A stretch of DNA of 64,000 bases from Inquilinus sp. Marseille-Q2685. GTDB taxonomy: Bacteria; Pseudomonadota; Alphaproteobacteria; DSM-16000; Inquilinaceae. The position numbers and the translations under genes were made by a program. Positions within the stretch are counted from its first letter, which is position 1. Each line of letters begins with the position of its first letter. The DNA lies in NCBI RefSeq assembly GCF_916619195.1, contig NZ_CAKAKL010000009.1:124001-188000 (forward strand), written 5' to 3'. Positions 1 to 9,364 of this stretch are shown piece after piece. Below the pieces are notes generated by a model. That model did not search any database. It worked only from the letters and a program-made list of their open reading frames with translations, and was not told where the DNA came from.

Positions 1-1
1 G

Positions 2-235
2 ATGGGCTATGGCGGGGTCAAGGGCCTGACCGCGGTCGGCGACACGGTCAACACCGCCAGCCGGCTGGAAGGGCTGTGCAAGGGCTACGCGGCGGAGTTG
101 GTGGTGTCCCAGACCCTGCTCGACCACGCCGGCGCCGACCTGTCGGCCTTCCGCGCCGAGCAGGTGGCGATCCGCGGCCGGCGCGAGCCGTTGTGCATCC
201 GCGTGGTCACCCGGATCGCCGACCTGCCCGCCTGA
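2..235 (+). CDS. Class III adenylate/guanylate cyclase, C-terminal fragment
   Basis: This is the last 77 residues of a class III nucleotide cyclase; the gene begins before the window, so the first ATG is probably internal. The segment GDTVNTASRLE is the conserved C-terminal part of the cyclase homology domain, where the Asn and Arg contribute to the active site. The catalytic metal-binding aspartates would lie upstream and cannot be seen, so whether the enzyme is active and what receptor domain it carries are unknown. It converges with the ExoD-like gene, with 3 bases between the two stops. Confidence 0.85.
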   Translation: MGYGGVKGLTAVGDTVNTASRLEGLCKGYAAELVVSQTLLDHAGADLSAFRAEQVAIRGRREPLCIRVVTRIADLPA

Positions 236-238
236 CGT

Positions 239-919
239 TCAGATCGACACGCCCAGCAGCGATTGCAGGAAGGCGCGCAGCGCGGCCCACAAGGCGGCGG
301 AGACGGCGGCGAGGATCCCGACCGCCACGGCGCTGACCGCCCACCCGGCCGAGACGGCGATGCCGTCGCGCTCGACCAGGCCGATGGCGAAGGCCGAGAT
401 CGCCAGCGCCGGCACCATGTTGCCGAGCGGGATCGGCATGAACAGGATGATGGCCAGCAGCAGGCAGGCGGCGCCGATGAAGCGGTCCGGCACCGGGCCG
501 ATCAGGATCGACAGCCGCGGCCGCAGCAGCCGCTCGGCCTTGACCAGCCAGGGCACCATGCGGCCGACCAGCCGGGCGAAATCGGCCCGCGCCACCGACC
601 GCTGGGTGATCAGCCGCGGCAGCCACAGCACCGGGCGGCCGATCATCAGCTGGAAGGTGATGAACAAGAGCGGCGCGCCGAGCACCGAGGAGGTGCCGGG
701 CGGCGTCGGCAGGATATTCGGCGCGGCGAAGACCAGCATCAGCGCGCCGAACGCCCGGTCGCCGAAGGCGGTCAGGATGTCGGCGATGGCGATGCGCTCG
801 CCGCCCTCCGCGGCCAGATCCTGCAGCACCTCCGAGAAACGCCGACGACGCTTCGCCTCGGCGGGCGCCGGCGCGCCGGGGTCGTCGTGCTGGATCTCGG
901 GCTGGCGGGCGTCGGGCAA
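239..919 (-). CDS. ExoD-family membrane protein
   Basis: The 226-residue product matches the ExoD family (exopolysaccharide synthesis, ExoD), membrane proteins linked to exopolysaccharide production and alkali tolerance in rhizobia; the biochemical role is unknown. A basic N-terminus (KRRRRFSEVLQDLA) is followed by hydrophobic segments near residues 55-100, 140-165 and 175-220. ILPTPPGTSSVLGAPL is the typical proline/glycine-rich family motif. The start given is TTG with no convincing ribosome binding site. Homology seems to begin near residue 27, so the true start may be an internal GTG around residue 31. Confidence 0.75.
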   Translation of the reverse strand: MPDARQPEIQHDDPGAPAPAEAKRRRRFSEVLQDLAAEGGERIAIADILTAFGDRAFGALMLVFAAPNILPTPPGTSSVLGAPLLFITFQLMIGRPVLWLPRLITQRSVARADFARLVGRMVPWLVKAERLLRPRLSILIGPVPDRFIGAACLLLAIILFMPIPLGNMVPALAISAFAIGLVERDGIAVSAGWAVSAVAVGILAAVSAALWAALRAFLQSLLGVSI

Positions 920-995
920 GCGGCTGGTCCGGCGTGATGGGTCCAGCCCCTGGTGTTACCGACTCTGCCGTGACAGGCGCAAGCGCGCGGTTGTC

Positions 996-1646
<651 letters not shown>

Positions 1647-1669
1647 CGCTCCATCTCCCTTTCGCAACC

Positions 1670-2773
1670 TCAGGCGGCCCGGCCGAAGGCGGGCTCCACC
1701 GGCATCGGGTCCGGCCGCTCGCAGCGGCTCTCGATCTCGATCGGCCGGCCCTCGCGGCCGGACCGCTCCACCGCTTCCATCACCTCAAGCACATGGAAGG
1801 CCAGCTCGGCATTGGCGCGGTGCGGCCGGCCGGTGCGGATGGCATGGGCCAGGTCGGCGACGCCGATGATCCGGTAGTTGCCGTCGCCGTAGGCGTGGCC
1901 GGTCGCCTCGGCCTTCCACTCGGTGCGGTCGACCGAGACCAGCACCTCGCCGCCGAAGGTGTTCGGGTCCGGCACGCTCAGTGACGCGGTCTCGCCATAG
2001 ATCTCGATCGGCGCGTGGCGGTGGGCCGGGATGTCGAAGCTCATCACCATGGTGACCACCGCGCCGGAGGCGAAGGCCAGCGTGCCGGTGATGTGCGTCG
2101 GGGTGCCGACCGGCACCATCTGGCCGGCGCGCGGCCCGCTGGCGATGCGGCGCTCGGTGTAGGCCGCGGCGACCGTGCCGGTCACCCGCGCCACCGGGCC
2201 CAGCATGTTGACCAGCGTGGTCAGGTAGTAGGGGCCCATGTCGAACAGCGGGCCGCCGCCCTTGGCGTAATAGAAGTCCGGATTCGGGTGCCAGCGCTCA
2301 TGCCCCGGCACCATCATGAAGGCGGTGCCGGCGACCGGCCGGCCGATCCGCCCGGCGTCGATCAGGGCGCGCGCCGTCTGCTGCCCGGCGCCGAGGAAGG
2401 TGTCGGGGGCGCTGCCGACGCGCACGCCCCTGGCCCTGGCGGCCTCCAGCAGGGTGCGGCCCTCGGCGACGCTGACCGCCAGCGGCTTCTCCGCATGCAC
2501 ATGCTTGCCGGCGGCGATCGCCTGCAGCCCGACCGGCACATGCGCCTGCGGCGTGGTCAGGTTCAATACGATCTCGATCTCGGGGTCGGCCAGCAGCTGC
2601 TCGATGCTCTGCGCCGCGATGCCGAACTCGGCCGCCTTGGCCTGCGCCGCCTCGGGGTTCAGGTCGGCGCAGGCCTTGACCCGCAGGATCGGGAAGTTCG
2701 GCGCCGCCTTCAGATAGGCGCCGCTGATCACGCCGCAGCCGATGATGCCGACGCCGACCGGTCTGTCGCTCAT
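1670..2773 (-). CDS. Gfo/Idh/MocA-family oxidoreductase
   Basis: The 367-residue product is an NAD(P)-dependent sugar or polyol dehydrogenase of the Gfo/Idh/MocA family. The N-terminal Rossmann fold shows GVGIIGCGVISGAYL, and the catalytic lysine is in EKPLAVS. GGGPLFDMGPYYLTTLVN is the conserved substrate-pocket segment. The chosen ATG is preceded by GGAGAGG; the open frame extends 35 codons further upstream into the ROK gene without support. It sits 11 bases after the ROK gene and 23 bases before the ThuA-like gene, so the three are probably co-transcribed. The substrate is unknown. Confidence 0.85.
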   Translation of the reverse strand: MSDRPVGVGIIGCGVISGAYLKAAPNFPILRVKACADLNPEAAQAKAAEFGIAAQSIEQLLADPEIEIVLNLTTPQAHVPVGLQAIAAGKHVHAEKPLAVSVAEGRTLLEAARARGVRVGSAPDTFLGAGQQTARALIDAGRIGRPVAGTAFMMVPGHERWHPNPDFYYAKGGGPLFDMGPYYLTTLVNMLGPVARVTGTVAAAYTERRIASGPRAGQMVPVGTPTHITGTLAFASGAVVTMVMSFDIPAHRHAPIEIYGETASLSVPDPNTFGGEVLVSVDRTEWKAEATGHAYGDGNYRIIGVADLAHAIRTGRPHRANAELAFHVLEVMEAVERSGREGRPIEIESRCERPDPMPVEPAFGRAA

Positions 2774-2784
2774 GGTCCTCTCCG

Positions 2785-4008
2785 CTATCGGGGCATGCCC
2801 TGGCCGTTCCAGGGCGCTTCGTAGAGCTGCCGCAGCACCAGGCTGGCCGCGCCGCGGGCCCAGGCGTCGTCGCTCCATTCATGCAGGATGATCTCGGTGC
2901 CGCGCCGGAGCGGCGGCGGCACGACGCGGTCGATGGCGGCCAGCAACGCCGGCTCCATCAGGTCGCGGGCCTGGATGGCGCTGCCGGCCACGATCACCTT
3001 GGGCGGGCTGTGCAGCGTGATCAGGTTGCCGACGGCGAAGCCCAGGATGGCGCCGGCCTGCTCGAACAGCGCGCGGATCTCGGCCCGCCCCGCCCGCGCC
3101 ATCTCGCGCAGCCGGCCGATGGCGCGCGGGTCGTCGGGGGTGATCGCCCCGGCCTCGGCGCCCAGCAGGGCGCGGGCGCGGGTGACGATGCCGTGGTCGG
3201 AGACATAGGCGTCGATGCAGCCGCGCTGGCCGCAGCGGCAGGGCAGCCCGTCGTCGGGCGCGTATTTGGTGTGGCCGAACTCCGTCCCCATCCCGGCCGC
3301 GCCGCGATGCACGTCGCCGTTCAGGAACAGGCCGAGGCCGACCGAATCCTCGACCGCCACCACGGCGAAGCTGTCGCTGTCCCGGCCGTGGCCGAACCAG
3401 TGCTCGGCCAGGGTGACGAGGTGGACGTCGTTCTCGACGGTCGTGGGCACGCCGAGGCGCCCGCGCACCATCTCCGCCAGCGGCACGTCCGGCGCCCCCA
3501 GGATCGGGGTCCAGACGCACAGGCCGTTGCGGCCGTCGATGAAGCCGGGCAGGCCGATGCCGATGCCGCCCAACCGGTCGAGGGCCAGGTCGGCGTCGCC
3601 GACGCAGCGGCGGATGCCGTCCTCCAGGATGTCGGCCACCACCTCCGGCGCCTGGCGGGCGACGCGGATCGGCAGCGACAGCGTCTTCACGACATCGGCC
3701 TTGTAGTCGGTGACGGCGATGCTGATCTGGTGCGGCGCCAGCTTGACGCCGCAGACGAAGGCGGCCTCGCGGTTCAGCTCCAGCATCACCCGCGGCCGGC
3801 CACGCGCCGCGGTGCCGACGCCCTCGACCGCCCGGGCCAGGATCAGGTTCTCCTCGATCAGCCCGCCGGTGATGGCCGAGATGGTGGCCGGCGCCAGCTC
3901 GGTCCGCTGCACGATCTCGACCCGCGAGATCGGCCCGTAGCGCCGCACCACGTCCAGCACGTGGAAGCGGTTGATCGCCCGCATCAGCTCCGGATCGGCG
4001 GTCTTCAT
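2785..4008 (-). CDS. ROK-family transcriptional regulator (NagC/XylR type)
   Basis: The 407-residue product has an N-terminal winged helix-turn-helix (residues about 10-70, GPISRVEIVQRTELAPATIS) and a ROK sugar-kinase-like domain. The ROK zinc motif appears as CRCGQRGCID, and EFGHTKY precedes it. Proteins of this layout are usually sugar-responsive repressors. Divergent transcription from the sugar ABC operon that starts at 4237, with palindromes in the shared 228-bp region, suggests that it controls both that operon and its own. Gfo/Idh/MocA and ThuA-like genes follow it on the same strand. Confidence 0.88.
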   Translation of the reverse strand: MKTADPELMRAINRFHVLDVVRRYGPISRVEIVQRTELAPATISAITGGLIEENLILARAVEGVGTAARGRPRVMLELNREAAFVCGVKLAPHQISIAVTDYKADVVKTLSLPIRVARQAPEVVADILEDGIRRCVGDADLALDRLGGIGIGLPGFIDGRNGLCVWTPILGAPDVPLAEMVRGRLGVPTTVENDVHLVTLAEHWFGHGRDSDSFAVVAVEDSVGLGLFLNGDVHRGAAGMGTEFGHTKYAPDDGLPCRCGQRGCIDAYVSDHGIVTRARALLGAEAGAITPDDPRAIGRLREMARAGRAEIRALFEQAGAILGFAVGNLITLHSPPKVIVAGSAIQARDLMEPALLAAIDRVVPPPLRRGTEIILHEWSDDAWARGAASLVLRQLYEAPWNGQGMPR

Positions 4009-4028
4009 TCGGTCATGATCCGAATTTT

Positions 4029-4045
4029 ATGGTGCGGCGCACCAT
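4029..4045. promoter_or_regulatory. 17-bp inverted repeat upstream of the ROK gene
   Basis: A perfect inverted repeat with 7-base arms ATGGTGC and GCACCAT around GGC lies 20 bases before the ROK start codon. It could be an autoregulatory operator or part of the leader. This is inferred from symmetry and position only. Confidence 0.4.
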
Positions 4046-4164
4046 GGCCCGATCTCGATGCATCGCGGGGGCGAACGGCTTCGCCTGGTCTCGATTCAGC
4101 GCTTCCATCCCACCGTCCGGGCCATATTGTTTCGAATTCTCGGCAATGGTCCGATTTTTCGATC

Positions 4165-4209
4165 TTGACAGGGCCCACCCTAGCCGGTCTGATAAATTCG
4201 TAAAACGAA
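4165..4209 (+). promoter_or_regulatory. Candidate promoter and operator of the sugar ABC operon
   Basis: A TTGACA at 4165-4170 matches a sigma-70 -35 box. A loosely matching -10 region (TGATAAAT) lies at 4190-4197, with a spacing somewhat longer than ideal. TTCGT AAA ACGAA, a 5+3+5 inverted repeat at 4197-4209, overlaps the presumed transcription start, which suits repression by the divergent ROK regulator. The region is AT-rich compared with its surroundings. Confidence 0.45.
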
Positions 4210-4236
4210 AAAATTAAACGGCGAGGGAGAAGCCGC

Positions 4237-5508
4237 ATGGAGAGGCTTCGTTCCGTCACCCGCAGCGACCGCCGTACCCTCCTGAAATCCATGGCCGCGG
4301 GGGCGGGCGCCCCGGCCGCCGGCCCGCTGCTGGCGCGGCCGGCGATCGCCCAGGCGCGCGAGATCACCATGATCAGCGATGCCACCAACAACCGGCCCGC
4401 CGTCGACCGCATCGCCGCCGATTTCGAGCGCGACACCGGGGTCAAGGTCACGATCAACGGCATCGACCATGAATCGAACAAGACCGCGATCCGCAACTAT
4501 CTGGTCACCAGCCCGCCCGACGTCTGCTTCTGGTTCAGCGGCAACCGCATGCGCGCCTTCGTCAAGCGCGGGCTGTTCGACGACATCACCGACCTGTTCC
4601 AGCGCGAGAAGTACTACGACCTGCTCGGGGTGATGACCCGGACCGTCAGCGTCGACGACCGGCAATACGGGCTGCCGACCGGCGGCTCCGCCTGGGGGAT
4701 GCTGTACCGGAAGGACGTTTTCGCCCAGCACGGGCTGACGCCGCCGAAGACCTGGGACGAGCTGATCGCCACCTGCGACAAGGCGGCCGCCGCCGGGCTG
4801 GTGCCGCTCGGCATCGGCACCAAGGAGCTGTGGCCCGCCGCCGGCTGGTTCGACTACCTGAACCTGCGGGTCAACGGCCTCGACTACCACATGCGGCTGA
4901 TGGACGGTCAGGCGACCTACCTGGACCCGGAGCTGACCGCCGTGTTCGACCGGTGGGAGGAGCTGATCAAGCGCAACTATTACCTGCCGAACCACACCTC
5001 CTATTCCTGGCAGCAGGCGGCCTCGTTCCTGATTCAGGGCAAGGCGGCGATGTTCTTCCTCGGCAACTTCGTGCGCCGGGTGTTCCCGGAGGACCAGGTG
5101 GGGCAGCTGGCCTTCATCCCCTTCCCGCAGATCCAGCCGGGCGTCGGGCCGTTCGAAGAGTTCTCGGTCAACTCGATCCACATCCCGGCCCGGGCCAAGA
5201 ACAAGGAGCTGGCGCGCGACTTCCTGGCCTATTTCTACCGGCCGGAGAATCTCGGCGCCTATCTGCAGCCGGATGGCAACATCCCGGCGCGCAAGGACGT
5301 GAAGATGCAGGTCGACCCGCTGATGCAGTCGGTGATCGACACGCTGCAGGCGGCCAAGGGCACTTCGCAGTTCTACGACCGCGACACCGACCCGGACATG
5401 GCCCAGGCCGGGCTGAACGCGTTCCAGGAGTTCATGGTCGCGCCGCAGCGACGCCAGGCGATCCTCCAGCGGCTCGAGAACACCCGCAAGCGGGTGTTCA
5501 AGGCATGA
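4237..5508 (+). CDS. Carbohydrate ABC transporter substrate-binding protein (Tat-type signal)
   Basis: The 423-residue product is a periplasmic family 1 extracellular solute-binding protein of the kind that feeds sugar ABC importers. The N-terminus has a twin-arginine-type signal (SDRRTLLKS, then an alanine-rich stretch ending AIAQA), which suggests export by the Tat pathway. The mature protein shows typical segments such as VDRIAADFERDTGVKV, QYGLPTGGSAWGMLYRKD and IQGKAAMFFLGNF. GGGAG precedes the ATG. The stop overlaps the start of the first permease (ATGA). It heads an operon of two importers. Confidence 0.9.
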   Translation: MERLRSVTRSDRRTLLKSMAAGAGAPAAGPLLARPAIAQAREITMISDATNNRPAVDRIAADFERDTGVKVTINGIDHESNKTAIRNYLVTSPPDVCFWFSGNRMRAFVKRGLFDDITDLFQREKYYDLLGVMTRTVSVDDRQYGLPTGGSAWGMLYRKDVFAQHGLTPPKTWDELIATCDKAAAAGLVPLGIGTKELWPAAGWFDYLNLRVNGLDYHMRLMDGQATYLDPELTAVFDRWEELIKRNYYLPNHTSYSWQQAASFLIQGKAAMFFLGNFVRRVFPEDQVGQLAFIPFPQIQPGVGPFEEFSVNSIHIPARAKNKELARDFLAYFYRPENLGAYLQPDGNIPARKDVKMQVDPLMQSVIDTLQAAKGTSQFYDRDTDPDMAQAGLNAFQEFMVAPQRRQAILQRLENTRKRVFKA

Positions 5509-6437
5509 GCCTGGCCGCGCCGATTACCGCGCAGGGGGCGGGCAGCGGGACGCTGCGGCGGCGCTGGCGGCGCCATCGCGACTGGATCTGGCCGGTCCTG
5601 TTCCTCCTCCCCGGCGGCGTGCTGTTCGGCGTGGTGATCGTGCAGTCCACGGCCGAGAGCCTGTGGATCAGCCTGCACGACTGGGACGGCATGGGCGAGA
5701 AGGTCTGGATCGGCCTGGCCAATTACCGCGAGCTGATCGACGACCCGCAATTCTATGTCTCGCTGCAGAACAACCTGATCTGGCTGGTGCTGTTCCTGCT
5801 GGCGCCGGCCGCCGGGCTGGGCCTCGCCATCTTCCTCAACCAGAAGATCCGGGGCATGCGGCTGGTCAAGTCGCTGTTCTTCGTGCCGCTGGTGCTGGCG
5901 CCGGTCACGGTCGGCGTCGTCTTCACCTGGTTCTACGACCCGACCTTCGGCCTGCTGGCCCTGATCTTCCAGGCGGTGGGAGCGGAGGCGCCGGCCCTGC
6001 TGTCGGACGAGCGCTTCGTCACCTTCGCCGTGGTCGCCGCCGCGCTGTGGCCGCAGATCACCTTCTGCATGGTGCTGTTCCTGGCCGGCCTCAACAACCT
6101 CGACGAGGACGTGCTGGGCGCCGGGCGGGTCGACGGCGCCCGCGGCTGGCCGATGTTCTGGAACGTGGTGCTGCCGCAGCTGCGCCAGGTCTCCTTCATC
6201 GCCATCGCCGTCACCGTGATCGGCGCGCTGCGCAGCTTCGACTTGGTGGCGGTGATGACCCAGGGCGGGCCGTTCGGCTCCTCCTCCGTCCTCGCCTACC
6301 AGATGTACGAGCAGGCGATCTTCAGCTACCGCTTCGGCTACGGCGCGGCCATCGCCTCGGTGCTGTTCGTGATCATGTCGGTGTTCATCGCCTGGTATCT
6401 GCGCCGCATGGTGCGGGTCGAGGCGGGGGGCGGCTGA
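5505..6437 (+). CDS. Sugar ABC transporter permease (MalF/UgpA type)
   Basis: The 310-residue product is an inner-membrane permease of the carbohydrate uptake family. It has about six membrane segments, beginning at WIWPVLFLLPGGVLFGVVIV. The cytoplasmic EAA-type loop that contacts the ATPase appears as EDVLGAGRVDGARG, where the usual EAA is degenerate. The ATG overlaps the stop of the binding-protein gene, and its own stop overlaps the next permease (TGATG), so translation is probably coupled. It pairs with the following permease; no ATPase gene is present in the operon. Confidence 0.9.
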   Translation: MSLAAPITAQGAGSGTLRRRWRRHRDWIWPVLFLLPGGVLFGVVIVQSTAESLWISLHDWDGMGEKVWIGLANYRELIDDPQFYVSLQNNLIWLVLFLLAPAAGLGLAIFLNQKIRGMRLVKSLFFVPLVLAPVTVGVVFTWFYDPTFGLLALIFQAVGAEAPALLSDERFVTFAVVAAALWPQITFCMVLFLAGLNNLDEDVLGAGRVDGARGWPMFWNVVLPQLRQVSFIAIAVTVIGALRSFDLVAVMTQGGPFGSSSVLAYQMYEQAIFSYRFGYGAAIASVLFVIMSVFIAWYLRRMVRVEAGGG

Positions 6438-7288
6438 TGTATCCGCTGCCGATCGACCGCGCCGGTCCCGGCGCCCGCATCGCCTATCGCGGCTCCGTCG
6501 GCCTGGTGCTGCTGCTGTGGCTGCTGCCCCTGCTGGCGATCCTGCTGACCTCGGTGCGCAACCTGGACGACCTGGCGGTCGGCAACTACTGGGGCTGGCC
6601 CAGCCGGATCGACCTGCTGGAGAACTACCGCGCCGTCTTCGCCGACACGCCGGTGCTGCGCTTCATGCTGAACAGCCTGATCATCACCGTGCCCTCGGTG
6701 ATCGGCGTGCTGATCCTCAGCACCTTCGCCGGCTACGTGCTGTCGCGGCACCGCTTTCCGGGCCACATGCTGGTCTTCGCGATCTTCGTCGGCGGCAATT
6801 TCGTGCCGCACCAGATCCTGATGATCCCGGTGCGCGACCTGATGGTGCAGCTGGGTCTCTACGACACATTCGCCGCGCTGATTCTGTTCCACATCGCGTT
6901 CCAGACCGGCTTCGCCACGCTGTTCATGCGCAACTTCATCGCCCGGCTGCCGCACGAGCTGTTCGAGGCGGCGCGGGCGGAGGGCGCGTCGCCGGCGCAG
7001 ATCCTCGGCCTGGTGGTGGTGCCGCTGCTGCGCCCGGCCCTGGCGGCGCTGGCGATCCTGACCTTCACCTTCGTCTGGAACGACTATTTCTGGGCGCTGG
7101 TGCTGACCCAGAGCGACGCGGTCAAGCCGGTCACCTTCGGCCTCGCCACGCTGCGCGGCCAGTATGTTTCGGTCTGGAACCTGATTTCGGCCGCGACGGT
7201 GGTTGTGGCGATCCCCCCGGTGGTGATGTTCTTCCTGATGCAGCGCCACTTCATCGCCGGCCTGACCATGGGGGCGGTGAAGGGCTGA
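6437..7288 (+). CDS. Sugar ABC transporter permease (MalG/UgpE type)
   Basis: The 283-residue product is the second inner-membrane subunit of the first importer. A first membrane segment at residues 20-38 (VGLVLLLWLLPLLAILL) is followed by the usual periplasmic loop and five more hydrophobic segments. The EAA loop reads LPHELFEAARAEGASPAQI, and the C-terminus FIAGLTMGAVKG is the family signature. It overlaps both neighbours by one base (TGATG), including the downstream fused oxidoreductase gene. Confidence 0.9.
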   Translation: MYPLPIDRAGPGARIAYRGSVGLVLLLWLLPLLAILLTSVRNLDDLAVGNYWGWPSRIDLLENYRAVFADTPVLRFMLNSLIITVPSVIGVLILSTFAGYVLSRHRFPGHMLVFAIFVGGNFVPHQILMIPVRDLMVQLGLYDTFAALILFHIAFQTGFATLFMRNFIARLPHELFEAARAEGASPAQILGLVVVPLLRPALAALAILTFTFVWNDYFWALVLTQSDAVKPVTFGLATLRGQYVSVWNLISAATVVVAIPPVVMFFLMQRHFIAGLTMGAVKG

Positions 7289-9306
7289 TGACACTCTCGA
7301 CAGACGGAAAGACGGGCATGGGCACGGAAGCGAAGCTGCGTTGGGGCATTCTCGGGCCGGGGCGGATCGCCCAGGCCTTCGCCGGGGGCGTGGCCCGGTC
7401 GCGCACCGGGCGGCTGGTGGCGATCGGCACGCGCGACGCGGCGAAGCCGGGGCTGGCCGAGGCCTTCCCCGGCGCCCGGATCCACGCCGGATACGAGGCC
7501 CTGCTGGCCGACCCCGAGGTCGACGCGATCTACATCGCCACACCGCATCCGGGCCATGTGCACTGGGGCATCCGCGCCGCCGAGGCCGGCAAGCACGTGC
7601 TGTGCGAGAAGCCGATCGCGGTGAACGCCTACGACGCCATGGCGCTGGTCGACGCGGCCAAGCGCGCCGGCGTGTTCCTGGCCGAGGCCTACATGTACCG
7701 CGCCCATCCGCAGACCAGGCGACTGGCCGAACTGGTGGCGGGCGGCGCCATCGGCGAGGTGCGGATGATCCAGGCCAGCTTCGGCTTCGCCGCCAAGTTC
7801 AACCCCGACCACCGCCTGTTCGCCAACGACCTGGCCGGCGGCGGCATCCTCGATGTCGGCGGCTATCCGGTGTCGATGGCGCGGCTGGTCGCCGGCGTCG
7901 CCTCGGGCAAGCCGTTCGTCGACCCGGTCAAGGTCACCGCGGCCGGCCATCTCGGCCGCAGCGGAGTCGACGAATGGACCGCGGCGGTGCTGGAGTTCCC
8001 GGGCGGCATCGTCGCCCAGGTGGCGACCGGCGTGTCGCTGGCGCTGGAGAACACGGTGCGGATCTTCGGCACCGAAGGGCGGATCGAGGTCGCCTCGCCC
8101 TGGTTCTGCAGCGGCAAGGAGGGCGGCAGCAGCGCCATCGTCATCACCCGGGCCAACGGCACGGCCGAGACCGTGGCGATCGAGGAGCCGGGCTGGCTCT
8201 ACGCCTTCGAGGCCGATGCGGTCGGCGACGCGGTGGCGGCGGGGCAGCGCGAGGCGGCCTTCATGAGCCAGGCCGACAGCCTCGGCAACCTGAAGACCAT
8301 GGATGCCTGGCGCGCCGCGATCGGCCTGGAATACGCGCTGGAGACGCCGGCCCGGCGCACCGGCCCGGTCGACGGCCGGCCGCTGCGCGCCGGCGCCATG
8401 CGCCGGATCGACCTGCCCGGCGCGTCCCGCCCGGCCTCGGCCCTGGCGATCGGCGCCGTCGGGATCGAGAACATCAGCCAGGCTGGCATGCTGTTCGACC
8501 GCTTCTTCGAGCGCGGCGGCAACACCTTCGACACCGCCTGGATCTATCGCGCCGGCGGCTCCGACCGGGTGCTCGGCCACTGGCTCTCCAGCCGCGGCGT
8601 GCGAGACGAGATCGTGCTGATCGGCAAGGGCGCGCATGCGCCGCTGTGCTACCCCGACGTGATCCCGCGCCAGCTGACGGAATCGCTCGACCGGCTGCAC
8701 ACCGGCCGGCTCGACCTCTATTTGATGCATCGCGACAACCCGGACATCCCGGTCGGCGAGTTCGTCGATGTGCTGGATGCCGAGATCCGGGCCGGCCGCA
8801 TCGGCTCCTGGGGCGGGTCGAACTGGACGCGGCAGCGGCTGGACGAGGCGATCGCCTATGCTCGGGCCAACGGCAAGGCGGCGCCCACCACGGTCAGCAA
8901 CAACTTCAGCTTGGCGGAGATGATCCAGCCGGTCTGGCCCGGCTGCATCGCCGCGGCGGATGCGGAGTGGAAGGCCTGGCTGCGGCAGCGGCGCATGCCG
9001 CTCCTGGCCTGGTCCAGCCAGGCCCGCGGCTTCTTCACCGACCGCGCCGGCCGCGACAAGCACCAGGACCCGGAGCTGGAGCGCTGCTGGTACGGCGAGG
9101 CGAATTTCCGCCGCCGCGACCGGGCGGCGGAACTCGGCGCTAGGCACGGCCGCTCGGCGAACCAGGTGGCCCTGGCCTGGTGCCTGCACCAGGACTTCCC
9201 GGTCCTGCCGCTGATCGGCCCGCTGACGCTGGAGGAGCTGGAGGATTCGCTGCAGGCGCTCGACATCGCGCTGACGCCCGAGGAGGTGCGCTGGCTCGAA
9301 GGGTAG
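7288..9306 (+). CDS. Fused Gfo/Idh/MocA oxidoreductase - aldo/keto reductase
   Basis: The 672-residue product joins two oxidoreductase modules in one frame. Residues about 10-370 form a Gfo/Idh/MocA domain: Rossmann motif GILGPGRIAQAF, catalytic lysine in CEKPIAVN, and GGGILDVGGYP. Residues about 385-670 form an aldo/keto reductase barrel that keeps the presumed catalytic tetrad: Asp and Tyr in FDTAWIYRAGGS, Lys in IGKGAHAP and His in YLMHRDNP. The first beta strands of the barrel look shortened. Either domain could oxidise or reduce a sugar brought in by the flanking importers. A second ATG 10 codons later is an alternative start. Co-transcription is supported by the TGATG overlap upstream. 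Confidence 0.85.
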   Translation: MTLSTDGKTGMGTEAKLRWGILGPGRIAQAFAGGVARSRTGRLVAIGTRDAAKPGLAEAFPGARIHAGYEALLADPEVDAIYIATPHPGHVHWGIRAAEAGKHVLCEKPIAVNAYDAMALVDAAKRAGVFLAEAYMYRAHPQTRRLAELVAGGAIGEVRMIQASFGFAAKFNPDHRLFANDLAGGGILDVGGYPVSMARLVAGVASGKPFVDPVKVTAAGHLGRSGVDEWTAAVLEFPGGIVAQVATGVSLALENTVRIFGTEGRIEVASPWFCSGKEGGSSAIVITRANGTAETVAIEEPGWLYAFEADAVGDAVAAGQREAAFMSQADSLGNLKTMDAWRAAIGLEYALETPARRTGPVDGRPLRAGAMRRIDLPGASRPASALAIGAVGIENISQAGMLFDRFFERGGNTFDTAWIYRAGGSDRVLGHWLSSRGVRDEIVLIGKGAHAPLCYPDVIPRQLTESLDRLHTGRLDLYLMHRDNPDIPVGEFVDVLDAEIRAGRIGSWGGSNWTRQRLDEAIAYARANGKAAPTTVSNNFSLAEMIQPVWPGCIAAADAEWKAWLRQRRMPLLAWSSQARGFFTDRAGRDKHQDPELERCWYGEANFRRRDRAAELGARHGRSANQVALAWCLHQDFPVLPLIGPLTLEELEDSLQALDIALTPEEVRWLEG

Positions 9307-9323
9307 GTCGTCATTCGGTTCAA

Positions 9324-9347
9324 CCCGCCGCCGGCGACGGCGGCGGG
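9324..9347 (+). other. Intercistronic GC-rich hairpin with GCGA tetraloop
   Basis: Ten-base arms CCCGCCGCCG and CGGCGGCGGG enclose GCGA, a GNRA-type loop. The hairpin lies 17 bases before the second binding-protein gene, just 5' of its GGGGAGGAG ribosome binding site. It has no T-run, so it is unlikely to be a simple terminator; mRNA processing or stabilisation is more plausible. Confidence 0.6.
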
Positions 9348-9364
9348 ACGGGGAGGAGACAAGC

